From positions 1 to 55,933 of the forward strand of contig CAZDDI010000024.1 of NCBI GenBank assembly GCA_964504195.1: DNA of 55,933 nt. Reading direction: 5' to 3'. Source of the stretch: CAZDDI01 sp964504195. GTDB taxonomy: Bacteria > Chloroflexota > Anaerolineae > B4-G1 > SLSP01. Made by a program: the position numbers and the translations under genes. The notes beneath the pieces are model-generated. The model searched no databases and had not been told where the DNA came from. It saw nothing but the letters and a program-made list of their open reading frames with translations. Shown piece by piece: positions 32,495 to 41,660 of the stretch; position 1 is the stretch's first letter, and every line of letters begins with the position of its first letter.

Positions 32495-34972
32495 TCAAGG
32501 CGCGTGCGGTAAGCCCCTAAGCATAACCCAATCATCCGCACTATCTGCAATCCCCCACCGTTCCAATGTATCTAGCCAGTAGCCGCCAATACGGAAAGTT
32601 TCCCCCTCGTGATAGTCTCCGTGCAAGCGATGGCGTTGGATAATAACGTCCCCCGGCTGCCATTGGTCAATGGTGAAACCCATCCCATCGCCCACATCCA
32701 GCGTCGTCCCGTCCGGCGTGACCAGATGCGCCATCAGCGAGAGCGGGCGGGTGGGGCGCTCCTTCACCCGCCAGTAAGTGCGTAGTTCGATCTCGGTGTC
32801 TGTCCGATGGATGATGTCATAGCCGAGGAAGTCCGCCGGGCCATCGGTTGCTACGGTGTGCGGATACGTTGGTGCGGGGCTGCTTTCTACACGGTAGATG
32901 CGAGCTGTATCCGCGTCGTCTGCCGCGCGCAGGGCGAATGCTAGTGGCTTGAGGGTGTTGTCGTCGCTGCCTTTGATGAGCAAACCCGGCCCGCGCGCAT
33001 AAACCGTGGTGGATCTGCAATCCGCATGGAGTGTGCGCAACGTAGCGTCCCCCAGGTTGGCGCGTACCATCTCTGCCGAAAGCCCCGCTTCGGTGCAGAG
33101 CATGGCCCAGGTGGCCGCTGCGGTCGCCTCCACACGGTAGACAAACAGCGCGTTTCCCAATTGGGCTGTCGGTTCGTGTCCCCGAAACCAGGCGTAGGTA
33201 TTCACGTCCGGCGCGTAAGGGCCTTGCAGCACCGTCGCGCCGATAGCGTACAGGCCCGGCGCAGGCTGCCAGGGTGTGAACATCACCGCGCGCGGATCAG
33301 GCGGTAGAAAGTTCGCGTTGATTCCGTAGACCTGCGGCCTCGCCGGGCTGTAGTGCGCGTAATAGACATGCCCCTCGCCCTCTTCCGCCATCCAGTCCCG
33401 CAGCTGCCACAGATTCTGCCCCCAATCCAGGTTGGAATCCACCAGATAGCGATAGCCTCCCGCTGGCCCACCCGCAAACTCGTTGAAGTAGGTGAGATAG
33501 TTGGGGGAGATGGTAAGCGTGCCGAGGATGAGCCAGGCGAGTAAAACGTAATGCGTAATGCGTAATGCGTGAAGCGTGAAACGTGAAACGTGATTTGCGA
33601 TTTGCCATTTGTTGTTCGCCATTCGCCATTCGCCATTTGCTATTCCAATGTAAAGGAACGGTAACAACGGCAGCAAATGCCGGTAGCCGATGTTCACCGT
33701 GCTGAACAGGGTTGTTGCGGCGTAGAGCAGGGGGAAGGACAAATATGCGTAATGCGTACTGCGTAATGCGTGAGACTGGTGTGTAAATACATTACGCAGT
33801 ACGGAGTACGCAGTATGCGCTATGGTATATAGTGACAACAGCAATACTATCCCCGGCGTCTTGAGCGTGAACGCAACCGGGAAATACCACCACCAGCCGT
33901 GTGAACTCACTCGCCCTAGCAGGAACGTGGGATGGCCCAGGTGATAGTGTTCTTGCAGCGATTGATAGATGCGCACATGCGTCGCCGCCGGGATCGGGAA
34001 GGGTAGTCCGGCTATCCGGCCCACCTCGAACCCGTACCCGGCCCACACCACCAGCGCGGCAGGAAGAGCGATGGCTAATGCGTAATGCGTAATGCGTAAT
34101 GCGTAATATGTCAAATTTTGGAGTTGCGACTTGTGGCTTGTGGCTTGTGGCTGATAACTTGCCACTCGCCACTCGCCACTCGCAACTATTAACCCCAACA
34201 CCGGCACCAGCATCAACGCCGAAACCTTCGTGAGCAACGCTAATCCCAGCAACACCCCCACACCCATCCACCTGACAAGCTCTCGCTTTCTCGCTTTTTC
34301 GCCTTCTCGTCTTCTCGCCGATTTGCTGATTTGCTGATTTGCCGATTTGCCGATTTTTCGATTTGCTGTGTACAACGTCGCCACCATGAGTAACGTCGCC
34401 GCCATATCCGTCGTGACCAGCGTGCCATGCGCGATCATATTGGGATCGAAGGCGTAGAGCGCCAGCGCGATCATCCCGGCCTTTGTGCCGCCCAGGTCGT
34501 GCGCCCAGCGATAGATGAGCGCGCCCAGCAATACCGCCAGCCACAAGATCGGCAGCCGCGAGGCCAGCGCCAGCCGCGCCGGGTGCGGATACTGCCACAC
34601 GACCGCATCCGTCACCGCCGAGAGGCTGGCGATTTCCCACCCGTCAATTGCGCGCGGATCGGGGAGGTCGTCTTGCAAGAGCAGCGGTGCGGCGGCCAGC
34701 ACATTCGCCAGCGGCGGGTGGATGTGGACCGGCTGCAAGCGGAAATCGCCCGTGCGCAGCGTCGTGTAGCCTGTCGCCAGATGGGGGCCTTCGTCAAAAG
34801 TGATCGAAGCGCTGCGGATGTGGAGCATCCCCTGCGCGAAAAAGCACAGCAAGAGTAGCAGCGCAATTACGCCAGCGTGTGTTGCTAATAGGCTTTTCAC
34901 CCCAGAGGCACAGAGTTCCCAGAGGTTTCTAAGAATTTCTCGGTGTCTCTGTGGTGAACTACTCTGGTTCAT
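32495..34972 (-). CDS. GT39-type membrane glycosyltransferase, paralogue C
   Basis: An 825-residue protein like those at 151 and 24434. The signature ITFDEGPH (Asp60-Glu61) and HIHPPLAN (His85) are present. Many helices, DSNLDWGQNLWQL and the tail module with YWRV, SLMAHLV, GDGMG and PGDVIIQRH follow. Four loops contain repeat-derived peptides (for example QISKSARRREGEKARK from octad and heptad DNA at 34260-34370, and segments at 34080-34185, 33745-33830 and 33541-33650). The first 25 residues (SPQRHREILRN...) come from another dispersed repeat. The ATG overlaps the stop of the preceding gene as ATGA. Confidence 0.85.
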   Translation of the reverse strand: MNQSSSPQRHREILRNLWELCASGVKSLLATHAGVIALLLLLCFFAQGMLHIRSASITFDEGPHLATGYTTLRTGDFRLQPVHIHPPLANVLAAAPLLLQDDLPDPRAIDGWEIASLSAVTDAVVWQYPHPARLALASRLPILWLAVLLGALIYRWAHDLGGTKAGMIALALYAFDPNMIAHGTLVTTDMAATLLMVATLYTANRKIGKSANQQISKSARRREGEKARKRELVRWMGVGVLLGLALLTKVSALMLVPVLGLIVASGEWRVASYQPQATSHKSQLQNLTYYALRITHYALAIALPAALVVWAGYGFEVGRIAGLPFPIPAATHVRIYQSLQEHYHLGHPTFLLGRVSSHGWWWYFPVAFTLKTPGIVLLLSLYTIAHTAYSVLRNVFTHQSHALRSTHYAYLSFPLLYAATTLFSTVNIGYRHLLPLLPFLYIGIANGEWRMANNKWQIANHVSRFTLHALRITHYVLLAWLILGTLTISPNYLTYFNEFAGGPAGGYRYLVDSNLDWGQNLWQLRDWMAEEGEGHVYYAHYSPARPQVYGINANFLPPDPRAVMFTPWQPAPGLYAIGATVLQGPYAPDVNTYAWFRGHEPTAQLGNALFVYRVEATAAATWAMLCTEAGLSAEMVRANLGDATLRTLHADCRSTTVYARGPGLLIKGSDDNTLKPLAFALRAADDADTARIYRVESSPAPTYPHTVATDGPADFLGYDIIHRTDTEIELRTYWRVKERPTRPLSLMAHLVTPDGTTLDVGDGMGFTIDQWQPGDVIIQRHRLHGDYHEGETFRIGGYWLDTLERWGIADSADDWVMLRGLPHAP

Positions 34973-37884
34973 GGCGTTACCTCAATCGTTACCAGCAACA
35001 TCTGCCCGTCGGGGAGCATCTCCCCGTTCGCGCGGGCTGCCGACAGTCGGTCACCGGTTGCCGCATCGTAAATTCCCACATACAGCCCGTATGCGCCCGG
35101 CGGCGTGCCGGCGGGTATCGTGAGCGTGTAAGCCTCCGCTACCACCTCGCCCTTTAGCCAGTGGTTGGTGGTGTAGATGCCGCGTTGCGGCCAGGAATCT
35201 TCACGCCAGACGGCTATTCCATTATCAGCCCTGAGATGATTGAACGCCGCATAGATGCGATCAGGCCGTTGTTGCGCCTGCCAGTACACCGTGAGCGGTG
35301 TGCTCTCCCCGGCGCGCAGCGTCTTTTGGCCGATGCGATACCCACGCAGGCGTAAGACCTCCCCGAATCTGGCATCCGCTGAGGCGCGGAACAGCGGCGG
35401 CGCGTAATCCCGCGCGCGCTCCTCGACCTGGATCACGAACAGGCTGGCCCATTCGCCACGATACGCCACCCGTGCGCCGCGCGCGCGTTCCGCCAGCGTC
35501 AACAGCGCACGACTGCCGCGCACCGGCTGTGCCACGCCATTGATGAGCAACTGCGCTTCGACGTGATACGCACCGCCCGGCAGGTCTTCCGGCAGGATGA
35601 AGTTGAATTCCTGGCGCACCACCTGCCCCGGCAGCCACCCGCTCGATAGGTAATAGTAGTGCGTCATCCCTAGCGGCAAAGGCTCAAACTCGGTATTGCC
35701 CGGCCCGACCAGCCGCACCCGCAGCATCGCCTCACCCGGCGGCGCGAGCGCCTGCCACCAGGCCGTGAAGCCCATCGTGTAACCCTGCATAAAGGTCAGC
35801 CCGAACGGCTCGAACGCGGCCAGCCGCACCCGCTCGCCGAAAGTCGCGTCTACTTCCGCGTAGCGAGGCAACGCCGCTAGCAGCGCGTCGCGCTCGGCTT
35901 GCAAGCCATCATCTACGAGTACCAGCGGCAGGTAGAGCCGGTGTTCATAGCTGGTTAGTTGCGGCGCGGTTGGCTGCGCCGTAGGGCCATTGATGGTCAA
36001 TGTGGCAATCGGTGCCCATCGTATTTGCGCAGTAACACCTTCGCCATGCACGTTGATAGCCAGCGTGTAGTTGCCGGGCGGCAGGCCGGGTAACAGCCAT
36101 AGCCCGCGCCGGTCACTCCACTGCTCCGGCAATGCCCTATCGAAATCTGCGTGTTCCGGCCCGATGCGGAATGTGTAGCTTTGCGCGCCAGCCGAGCTGC
36201 CTTCGGCGAGCAGACCGAGTTCGATTTGTAGCTCAGGTTTTAACCCGCTCCCTTCCCAGTCCAGGCGGACGCGCACCGGCTCGCCAAAGGTCGCTTCAGT
36301 GCGGTCTACTGCCGCTCCGCGCAACCGGATATGTTCCCCGAATGCGACATCCATAGCGATGGGGCTGAGTTCTTCCTGTGGCTTTGGTAAATACAGCACC
36401 AGCCCGGCGTGCTCGTGGATGGCGTAGGCGTTTTCCGCCAGCCACCGGCTCACAGCAAGTTGCGGGTCGGCGGCATGGATGGCGCCATACGAGACCCACA
36501 CGCGCGCGTGTTGGGCGAAGACCGCTTCCAGGCGGGGGATGTCCAGCGTGGCATCGAAGCCCGGCGGGGCTAACTCTGGTACGAGCGTGGGCGTGAGGAA
36601 ATCCGGTAGCGGATAGTAAGTGTAGAGTAGCGTGGGCCACGGGCCGTTCATTACCAGTGCGTCGCCGGGACGGGCGACGGCGCGCAACAGTGCCGCCCGT
36701 TGCGAGTAGGTGGTATCCGGCGTGGGGAAGAGCGACGGCCACCGCAGTCCCGCCTGATGCAGTACCACTAGCGCCAACGCCAGCCGCAGCCAGTGCGGGC
36801 GCAGCAGCGTCAATGCCGCCGCCAGTCCCAGCAGCAGCCCCGGCAGGATGATGACCAGATAGCGCGCTTCGAGATTCTCCGGCACCGTCAGCAGCAATCC
36901 CAGCGGCACGAGGCTCCACAGCGCCAGCCCCGCGCCCGCCGAGGTGCGTTTGCGCCAGAGCGTCAGCCAGCCAGCGAGCGTCACGCCTACTCCGACCAGC
37001 ATCGCCGGTAACAGCGCGGGGTGATGGCGATTCAGATACAAATTCGTCAGCACGTCACCAAGCGCGACCCAGCGCATCCGGGGGTAGGGGAACCGGCGGC
37101 CCGTCTCCGCGAGCATGGCCTGCACGCCCGGCGAGAGGGCGATAAATCCCCCCAGCAGCGCGGCGGCGATGCCCACTGTGAGCAGCCAGGGCTTGCGGAT
37201 GGCGCGGGTTTGCCGGGGGAAGAGTAGCAGCGTGAAGGCTTGCGCCGCCCACAGCAGCGTGAGGTAGTAGTGCGTCCCCATGCCCGCGACGGAGAGCGCC
37301 ACAAAGACCGCCCATCGCCAGGGGCGCGGGTCTGTAATCCACCGCTGCCACGCTTCGATGATGAGCAGCGTGAGCAGCAACACCAGCGCGTACATCCGCC
37401 CGGTACGCGCCATGTTGATGCCAAACGGCGCCATCGCCAGCAGCACGGCGCTCCACCAGCCGCCGCGTGCGCCCAACATCCGGCGGCCCAATCGCGCGGC
37501 GACGGCGACGCTCAACACGCCCAGCAGCGCGGAGGGATAGCGAATCGCAAACTCCGTCGCTCCGGCGACGCGCATCCACAGCGCCATGAGCAGGTAGTAG
37601 AGCGGCGGATGCTCGCGGGATGCGCTCATCACATAGCGGACAACCTCCAACAGCGGGCGGCGGGCCACGAAGACTGTCGCCACTTCATCGAAGGTTAGAT
37701 CAGCGACGCCCAACTGCCAGGCCCGCACCGCGAGCGCCAGCCACAGCAGCCCGACTATCCCAGTAAACCAGAGACCGCGCCGATACCGGGCAGTGAAGCC
37801 TCTGAACCGTTGGAAGTGGGTGTTTAAGAAAACTTTGCGACTTTGTGCCTTGGCGTGAGGCTCTTTATTTTCCGCGGCGCTCAT
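34969..37884 (-). CDS. GT39-like membrane glycosyltransferase with beta-sandwich tail domains
   Basis: A 971-residue protein starting at the ATG (37884) that overlaps the stop of the upstream gene as ATGA. The frame stays open 150 codons further upstream, but that part is a shadow of the upstream gene. After an N-terminal repeat-derived segment (PHAKAQSRK), the first helix is followed by LTFDEVAT (Asp66-Glu67) and EHPPLYY (His92). About ten helices follow. From about residue 480 there is a long outside tail with at least two beta-sandwich modules (one ending VYWQAQQRPDRIYAAF ... YGLYVGIYDAATGDRL) and an RLYLPLVLVDD segment. It is transcribed with the VapBC pair and two other glycosyltransferases. 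The acceptor is unknown. Confidence 0.82.
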   Translation of the reverse strand: MSAAENKEPHAKAQSRKVFLNTHFQRFRGFTARYRRGLWFTGIVGLLWLALAVRAWQLGVADLTFDEVATVFVARRPLLEVVRYVMSASREHPPLYYLLMALWMRVAGATEFAIRYPSALLGVLSVAVAARLGRRMLGARGGWWSAVLLAMAPFGINMARTGRMYALVLLLTLLIIEAWQRWITDPRPWRWAVFVALSVAGMGTHYYLTLLWAAQAFTLLLFPRQTRAIRKPWLLTVGIAAALLGGFIALSPGVQAMLAETGRRFPYPRMRWVALGDVLTNLYLNRHHPALLPAMLVGVGVTLAGWLTLWRKRTSAGAGLALWSLVPLGLLLTVPENLEARYLVIILPGLLLGLAAALTLLRPHWLRLALALVVLHQAGLRWPSLFPTPDTTYSQRAALLRAVARPGDALVMNGPWPTLLYTYYPLPDFLTPTLVPELAPPGFDATLDIPRLEAVFAQHARVWVSYGAIHAADPQLAVSRWLAENAYAIHEHAGLVLYLPKPQEELSPIAMDVAFGEHIRLRGAAVDRTEATFGEPVRVRLDWEGSGLKPELQIELGLLAEGSSAGAQSYTFRIGPEHADFDRALPEQWSDRRGLWLLPGLPPGNYTLAINVHGEGVTAQIRWAPIATLTINGPTAQPTAPQLTSYEHRLYLPLVLVDDGLQAERDALLAALPRYAEVDATFGERVRLAAFEPFGLTFMQGYTMGFTAWWQALAPPGEAMLRVRLVGPGNTEFEPLPLGMTHYYYLSSGWLPGQVVRQEFNFILPEDLPGGAYHVEAQLLINGVAQPVRGSRALLTLAERARGARVAYRGEWASLFVIQVEERARDYAPPLFRASADARFGEVLRLRGYRIGQKTLRAGESTPLTVYWQAQQRPDRIYAAFNHLRADNGIAVWREDSWPQRGIYTTNHWLKGEVVAEAYTLTIPAGTPPGAYGLYVGIYDAATGDRLSAARANGEMLPDGQMLLVTIEVTP

Positions 37885-40217
37885 TCGATCCGCACTCTGG
37901 TTAGTACAATCGCCTCGCTGGGCATCTGGCCCGGCTCCCAGACCACCGGCAGGTGGAGGAGCTGCCCGCTCTCGTCCTGGCGATAGACCGCGAGCCGCAG
38001 GTCGTAGACGCCGGGGACGGCCTCGGCGGCGATGGCGAGCGCGCGGATGTCCTCCACGTGCTGCCCGCGCACCCACGCGGAGGTGGCGATGGGCGGCCAG
38101 GTGTCCGCTTGCGCGGCCTTGTTCCAGTGTGTGTCGAGCAGCTGCACGGAGACCGTGTAATCCGCCCCGATGCTTGCCTGTGCGTCCCAGTGCAGCGTCA
38201 CCGTGAGCGTCTCGCCCGGCGCAACGCGCACCGCGCTGAGCTCGTAGCCGCTTAACCCCATTCCCTTGTCGAAGCGCACCGGCAGCGGATCGCGGCGCGG
38301 TGCAAGGGTGATGGCCTGCCCTAATTCCACCCACTCGTCGCCGTTGGGGACGGTCAGCCGCGCGCCGGTCGCCGTCTCGTAGACCCCTACGCGCACCGTG
38401 AGCTCGTCCGGCGCGTAAGCCATCGGCGGGATGGCGATGATGTACGTCTCTTGCCAGGTGTATCCCGGCTCCAGCCAGGTCGTCGAGAGCAGGCCGCGTC
38501 CGGGGAAGCTATCGCGCTGCGCGATGATGCGCTCGCCCGCGCCATAGACATGCACGAAGATCGAATGGTCGCTGGGCGTGGGGGCCAGTGCCTGCCAGGT
38601 CAGCGTGAGGCTGATCGGCTCGCCCGGCGTGGCGGTCTGTGTGGCGATGTGGTAATCCAGCAGTTGCAGCGCCGCGCCGAAGGGCGTCGTTAGCCGTGTG
38701 GCGGCTTGCGCTTCTGGCGTGAGGCGCAGCGGCGCGGCGTAAGCGGGCAGGATGATCGCGGGTAGCGCGATGACGCTCAGCGCGCACAGGAGCGCCGCAA
38801 ACGTGAGCGCGATGCCTTGCCGCGCCTGCTCGCGCACCCGGCGCTTGACCTGTACCAGCAGCGCCGGGGTGCTCGGTGTATCGGGCGGATCAAAGACCCA
38901 GGCGGTGAGGCCCAGCGCGAGCAGTAGCGACCACATCGGCAGCGCGGAGAAGATGAGCCGTCCCTGTGAAGACCAGGTCTCGGTGGCCCAGCGGATCCAC
39001 GAGATGAAGACGCCGGCGGGCCACGCCCACGCCAGCGCGCGGGCGGCAGTGGGCGTATCCCAGCCCCAGGGGTTGATGCGGCGCAGCGGGGTGGTGGTCA
39101 ACCAAAGCAGTAGGCGGAACCCGCCACCCGCCAGCGCGACGATGGCGCAGATATTGAGGAGCGTGTATGCCCACGCGGGCAGCGGCACGTTGAGGCCGCC
39201 GAAGTTGCCCCAGTACCCGGCGGCAAACGCGAACCGTTCCGCCCACAGCTGGGCTAAATCCGCCGGCACATCCCGTGTCCCTAGCACGGCGTAGAAGGCG
39301 TTGAGACCGAGCCAATCGCCGTAGAGCTGGAAGTTGCGATAGAACCACCAGCCGGAGACGGCAAGCGCGGGCAGCAGGACGAGCGTCATCTCGCGGACGG
39401 CGTGGAGGAGCGTGCGGCCCCAGTCGCCGATAGCATCGAGGCGCTGCTTGGCCTGCCACGCCACCGTCGCTGCTGCGAGCGGCAACAGCGCGAGTCCGCT
39501 GGCCTTCGTCAGCATCGCCAGCCCGATGGTGAGGCCCAACCACAAGTAAGGCGTTTGTGGCGCGACGGACTTTCTGAAGCGCGTTGCGCCTTTGACTAAC
39601 CGCACCATTTGCAGCAATGCCAGTGAGCACAGCGGCACGATGAGGTTGTCGTTGTTGACCGAGGCGTGGATGAAGACGACCATCGGCGTGAAGGCGTGGA
39701 TGGCGGCGGCGGCGAGCGCGAGCCACGGCGCCGCGGGGTAGAGCTCCCGCACGAGCGCCCAGGTGAGGTAGACGGCCCACGTCCCCAGCAGCACAGAGAA
39801 AAGGCGCACCAGATGCACGGCCAGCACTGTGCCGCGCCAGGGGAACCGCTCGATGGCGGGGTTGTGGACGGCGAGGTTGGCATTGCTGCCGTCGGGCATG
39901 ATGACCCCGGCGGCGGTGTGCGGGTTGAGGTGGCGCACGGTGGGCAGGTCGCTCGTATCAATCCAGGCGGTGAGCGCCGCGCCGAGCGCGTAGTAGAGCG
40001 GCGGCTGGCTGGCCTCCTGCCGCCACGGGCCGACGGGCGCGCCCGGTTCGAGCGGCTGCACGGGGATTTCCCAGGTGCGCGCCAGCACCTCCACCATCGG
40101 ATAGTGCCAGAGCTCGTCGGACATCTCGAAGAGTGGGACGGTGACGCTATACGCGCCGCTTAGCAGCGTGAAGGCGATGAGCAGGGCATACAAGGCCCAA
40201 CGGTAATGTTTGTTCAT
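37881..40217 (-). CDS. Large membrane glycosyltransferase-like protein with two tail modules
   Basis: A 778-residue protein. An initial helix is followed by FEMSDELWHY (Asp34-Glu35) and, in the first outside loop, ASQPPLYYALG, the PMT/GT39 pattern. About ten helices include IHASVNNDNL, another feature of these proteins. Two beta-sandwich modules complete the tail (LTLTWQALAPTPSDHSIFV ... RVGVYETATGARL, and LTVTLHWDAQASIGADYTV ... YDLRLAVYRQDESG). It overlaps vapC by 4 bases upstream (ATGA at 40217) and the next glycosyltransferase by 4 bases downstream, so the four genes are probably translated in a coupled fashion. Confidence 0.82.
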   Translation of the reverse strand: MNKHYRWALYALLIAFTLLSGAYSVTVPLFEMSDELWHYPMVEVLARTWEIPVQPLEPGAPVGPWRQEASQPPLYYALGAALTAWIDTSDLPTVRHLNPHTAAGVIMPDGSNANLAVHNPAIERFPWRGTVLAVHLVRLFSVLLGTWAVYLTWALVRELYPAAPWLALAAAAIHAFTPMVVFIHASVNNDNLIVPLCSLALLQMVRLVKGATRFRKSVAPQTPYLWLGLTIGLAMLTKASGLALLPLAAATVAWQAKQRLDAIGDWGRTLLHAVREMTLVLLPALAVSGWWFYRNFQLYGDWLGLNAFYAVLGTRDVPADLAQLWAERFAFAAGYWGNFGGLNVPLPAWAYTLLNICAIVALAGGGFRLLLWLTTTPLRRINPWGWDTPTAARALAWAWPAGVFISWIRWATETWSSQGRLIFSALPMWSLLLALGLTAWVFDPPDTPSTPALLVQVKRRVREQARQGIALTFAALLCALSVIALPAIILPAYAAPLRLTPEAQAATRLTTPFGAALQLLDYHIATQTATPGEPISLTLTWQALAPTPSDHSIFVHVYGAGERIIAQRDSFPGRGLLSTTWLEPGYTWQETYIIAIPPMAYAPDELTVRVGVYETATGARLTVPNGDEWVELGQAITLAPRRDPLPVRFDKGMGLSGYELSAVRVAPGETLTVTLHWDAQASIGADYTVSVQLLDTHWNKAAQADTWPPIATSAWVRGQHVEDIRALAIAAEAVPGVYDLRLAVYRQDESGQLLHLPVVWEPGQMPSEAIVLTRVRIE

Positions 40218-40657
40218 GCGTGCCCCGTTGCCAGGAGCGAGGTCAGGATTTCTTCTGGCGTCATCACTGGCACGAGCGTGCTGAGTCGCTCCAAATGCTG
40301 GCGGTCGCGGGTGATGAGGATGGCGCCAAAGCGGCGCGCAACGGCTGCGTAGACGGCATCCGCGCCGCGCAAGCGCGCTTCCGCTCCCAGCTGCGCCGCT
40401 TCAAAGGCGAGGTTGTCATCCAGCGTGACCCATATCTGCCTGGGTAAAGCGCGCACGGCTTGCGCGAGCTGCAATGCCAGGTTGGCGTCTTGCAGTGCGC
40501 GCGCAGCGGCGGTTGCCACCTCTACCAGTAAGAGGGTAGGGGAGATCAGAGTTTGATGGTGTTCGGTCAGGCGTTGCAGGCAGAGCTGGCTGGCCGCGCT
40601 GCCGATTTCACGCGCGTTGACTGCGTTGATGTGGACGCTGGCATCGAGTGTAAACAT
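40214..40657 (-). CDS. vapC: PIN-domain toxin, VapC-like ribonuclease
   Basis: A 147-residue PIN-domain protein with the conserved acidic residues Asp5 (TLDASV), Glu46 (LVEVATA), Asp100 (GADAVYAAVA) and Asp118 (LITRDRQHL), which form the metal site of VapC-type RNases. The ATG follows the antitoxin stop by 3 bases. The stop codon overlaps the start of a glycosyltransferase gene, so toxin expression would be tied to the glycan operon. VapC toxins usually cut tRNA or rRNA; the target here is unknown. Confidence 0.88.
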   Translation of the reverse strand: MFTLDASVHINAVNAREIGSAASQLCLQRLTEHHQTLISPTLLLVEVATAAARALQDANLALQLAQAVRALPRQIWVTLDDNLAFEAAQLGAEARLRGADAVYAAVARRFGAILITRDRQHLERLSTLVPVMTPEEILTSLLATGHA

Positions 40658-40660
40658 GGC

Positions 40661-40939
40661 TTATTGCCGGATTTCATCCAGCAGGGTTTGGGTATCGGTG
40701 TCTTCCGGCCAGGCCTGGCGCACGCGCTCGGCCACTTGCGCATAAGCCTCCCAACCTTGCGCTGCACGCCCTTTGCCGGTCTGGATGATGGCCTGGTTGA
40801 CCGCGTCCGTATCCAGCGGCAAGAGTAGTGCTACCGGTTCCCCCTGGTAGGTGATGATATACTCAGCCTTTTCCTCGCGGGTTTTTTGTAGCAGTTCCGC
40901 GGTTTTCTGGCGTAATTCGCGTACCCCGATCATCGTCAT
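40661..40939 (-). CDS. Phd/YefM-type antitoxin paired with the PIN toxin
   Basis: A 92-residue protein with the Phd/YefM fold signature (MIGVRELRQKTAELLQKTR, then YIITYQGEPVALLLPLD). This N-terminal DNA-binding half is followed by a polar toxin-binding tail. The ATG at 40939 is preceded by AGGAG seven bases upstream. A TTG at 40963 is in frame but has no such site. The protein probably binds the inverted repeat at 40955-40983 to repress its own operon, as antitoxins of this kind usually do. Confidence 0.88.
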   Translation of the reverse strand: MTMIGVRELRQKTAELLQKTREEKAEYIITYQGEPVALLLPLDTDAVNQAIIQTGKGRAAQGWEAYAQVAERVRQAWPEDTDTQTLLDEIRQ

Positions 40940-40954
40940 GGCTGGTCTCCTATT

Positions 40955-40983
40955 GTTACACAAATGTTACTCGTATGTGTAAC
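40955..40983. promoter_or_regulatory. Likely antitoxin operator
   Basis: GTTACAC (40955-40961) and GTGTAAC (40977-40983) form an inverted repeat with a 15-base spacer, centred near the expected transcription start of the toxin-antitoxin operon and just downstream of its -10 box. The position is typical of autoregulation by an antitoxin. Confidence 0.55.
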
Positions 40984-40984
40984 T

Positions 40985-41014
40985 ATTATAACACACAATC
41001 ACTCTGTTTGTAAA
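40985..41014 (-). promoter_or_regulatory. Promoter of the vapBC-glycosyltransferase operon
   Basis: Minus-strand TTTACA (41014-41009), an 18-base spacer and a perfect TATAAT (40990-40985). It is the only clear promoter upstream of the ATGA-linked genes down to 32495. Confidence 0.65.
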
Positions 41015-41025
41015 GCCATTCTATA

Positions 41026-41350
41026 GCAGCCCGGTGGCTGAGCCTGCCGAAGCCTCTCCCGGTTGCCCTACGTTATTGACTTGATGGCAATTGCGCAAAA
41101 GTCGCCCTGTCCAAGCCGTCAATAGGCGTGTTTTGAGCAACCTACAGGGTTAGGTTTGCGGTACTGTCTGTAACGCACGCAGAGGCCTTCGACAGGCTCA
41201 GGCACCGGAGCAGCCCGGCGGCTGAGCCTGCCGAAGCCTCTCCCGGTTGCCCTACGTTATTGACTTGATGGCAATTGCGCAAAAGTCGCCCTGTCCAAGC
41301 CGTCAATAGGCGTGTTTTGAGCAACCTACAGGGTTAGGTTTGCGGTACTG
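41026..41350. repeat. Direct repeat, 2 x 141 bp
   Basis: 41026-41166 and 41210-41350 are nearly identical. Each begins GCAGCCCGG and ends GCGGTACTG, and contains CCCTGTCC ... CTACAGGG arms. Between them are 43 bases with the GGCCTTCGACAGGCTCAGG motif. The same modules recur in a different order at 47831-48014. No open reading frame is convincing. The 400-base gap 40985-41372 is otherwise empty. Confidence 0.85.
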
Positions 41351-41372
41351 CGTATTTTCACTTGTGGCTGCT

Positions 41373-41660
41373 TCAATACGGCCATACGCCTCCTGTGTGG
41401 CGGGGCTGCGGCTCCACATCGAGCACGAGGCTCCAGAACGGGACGTGCCGGCGGGGCAACCGCTGCGCTCCCATTGCCGCGAACCAGACCGCGATGCGCG
41501 CTTGCCCATAGCGCCGGAACAGCCAGCGTAGCTCGGCGCGATTGCCGTAGCGCAGCGTGCGCTCGATAATTAACTCGGCGTGTTGCTCCGGGTCGAGCGC
41601 GCCGAAATCGTATTCCTGAAAAAAGGGCCGCAGGCTCTCAGGTAGGGCTGTCTCGTTCAT
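41373..41660 (-). CDS. Small DUF6922-like protein
   Basis: A 95-residue protein beginning MNETALPESLRPFFQEYDF. It resembles the DUF6922 family (LDPEQHAELIIERTLRYG, ELRWLFRRYG), small proteins often linked with nucleotidyltransferase or toxin-antitoxin-like genes. The ATG at 41660 overlaps the stop of the glycosyltransferase gene as ATGA; the longer frame upstream is a shadow. Here it is the last gene of the glycosyltransferase operon. Its role is unknown. Confidence 0.65.
   Translation of the reverse strand: MNETALPESLRPFFQEYDFGALDPEQHAELIIERTLRYGNRAELRWLFRRYGQARIAVWFAAMGAQRLPRRHVPFWSLVLDVEPQPRHTGGVWPY

Noticed and set aside
37885..38334. 150-codon N-terminal extension of the glycosyltransferase frame ending at 34969
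   Set aside because: It overlaps the upstream gene out of frame, is Arg/Ala/Gly-rich shadow sequence, and a coupled ATGA start exists at 37884.
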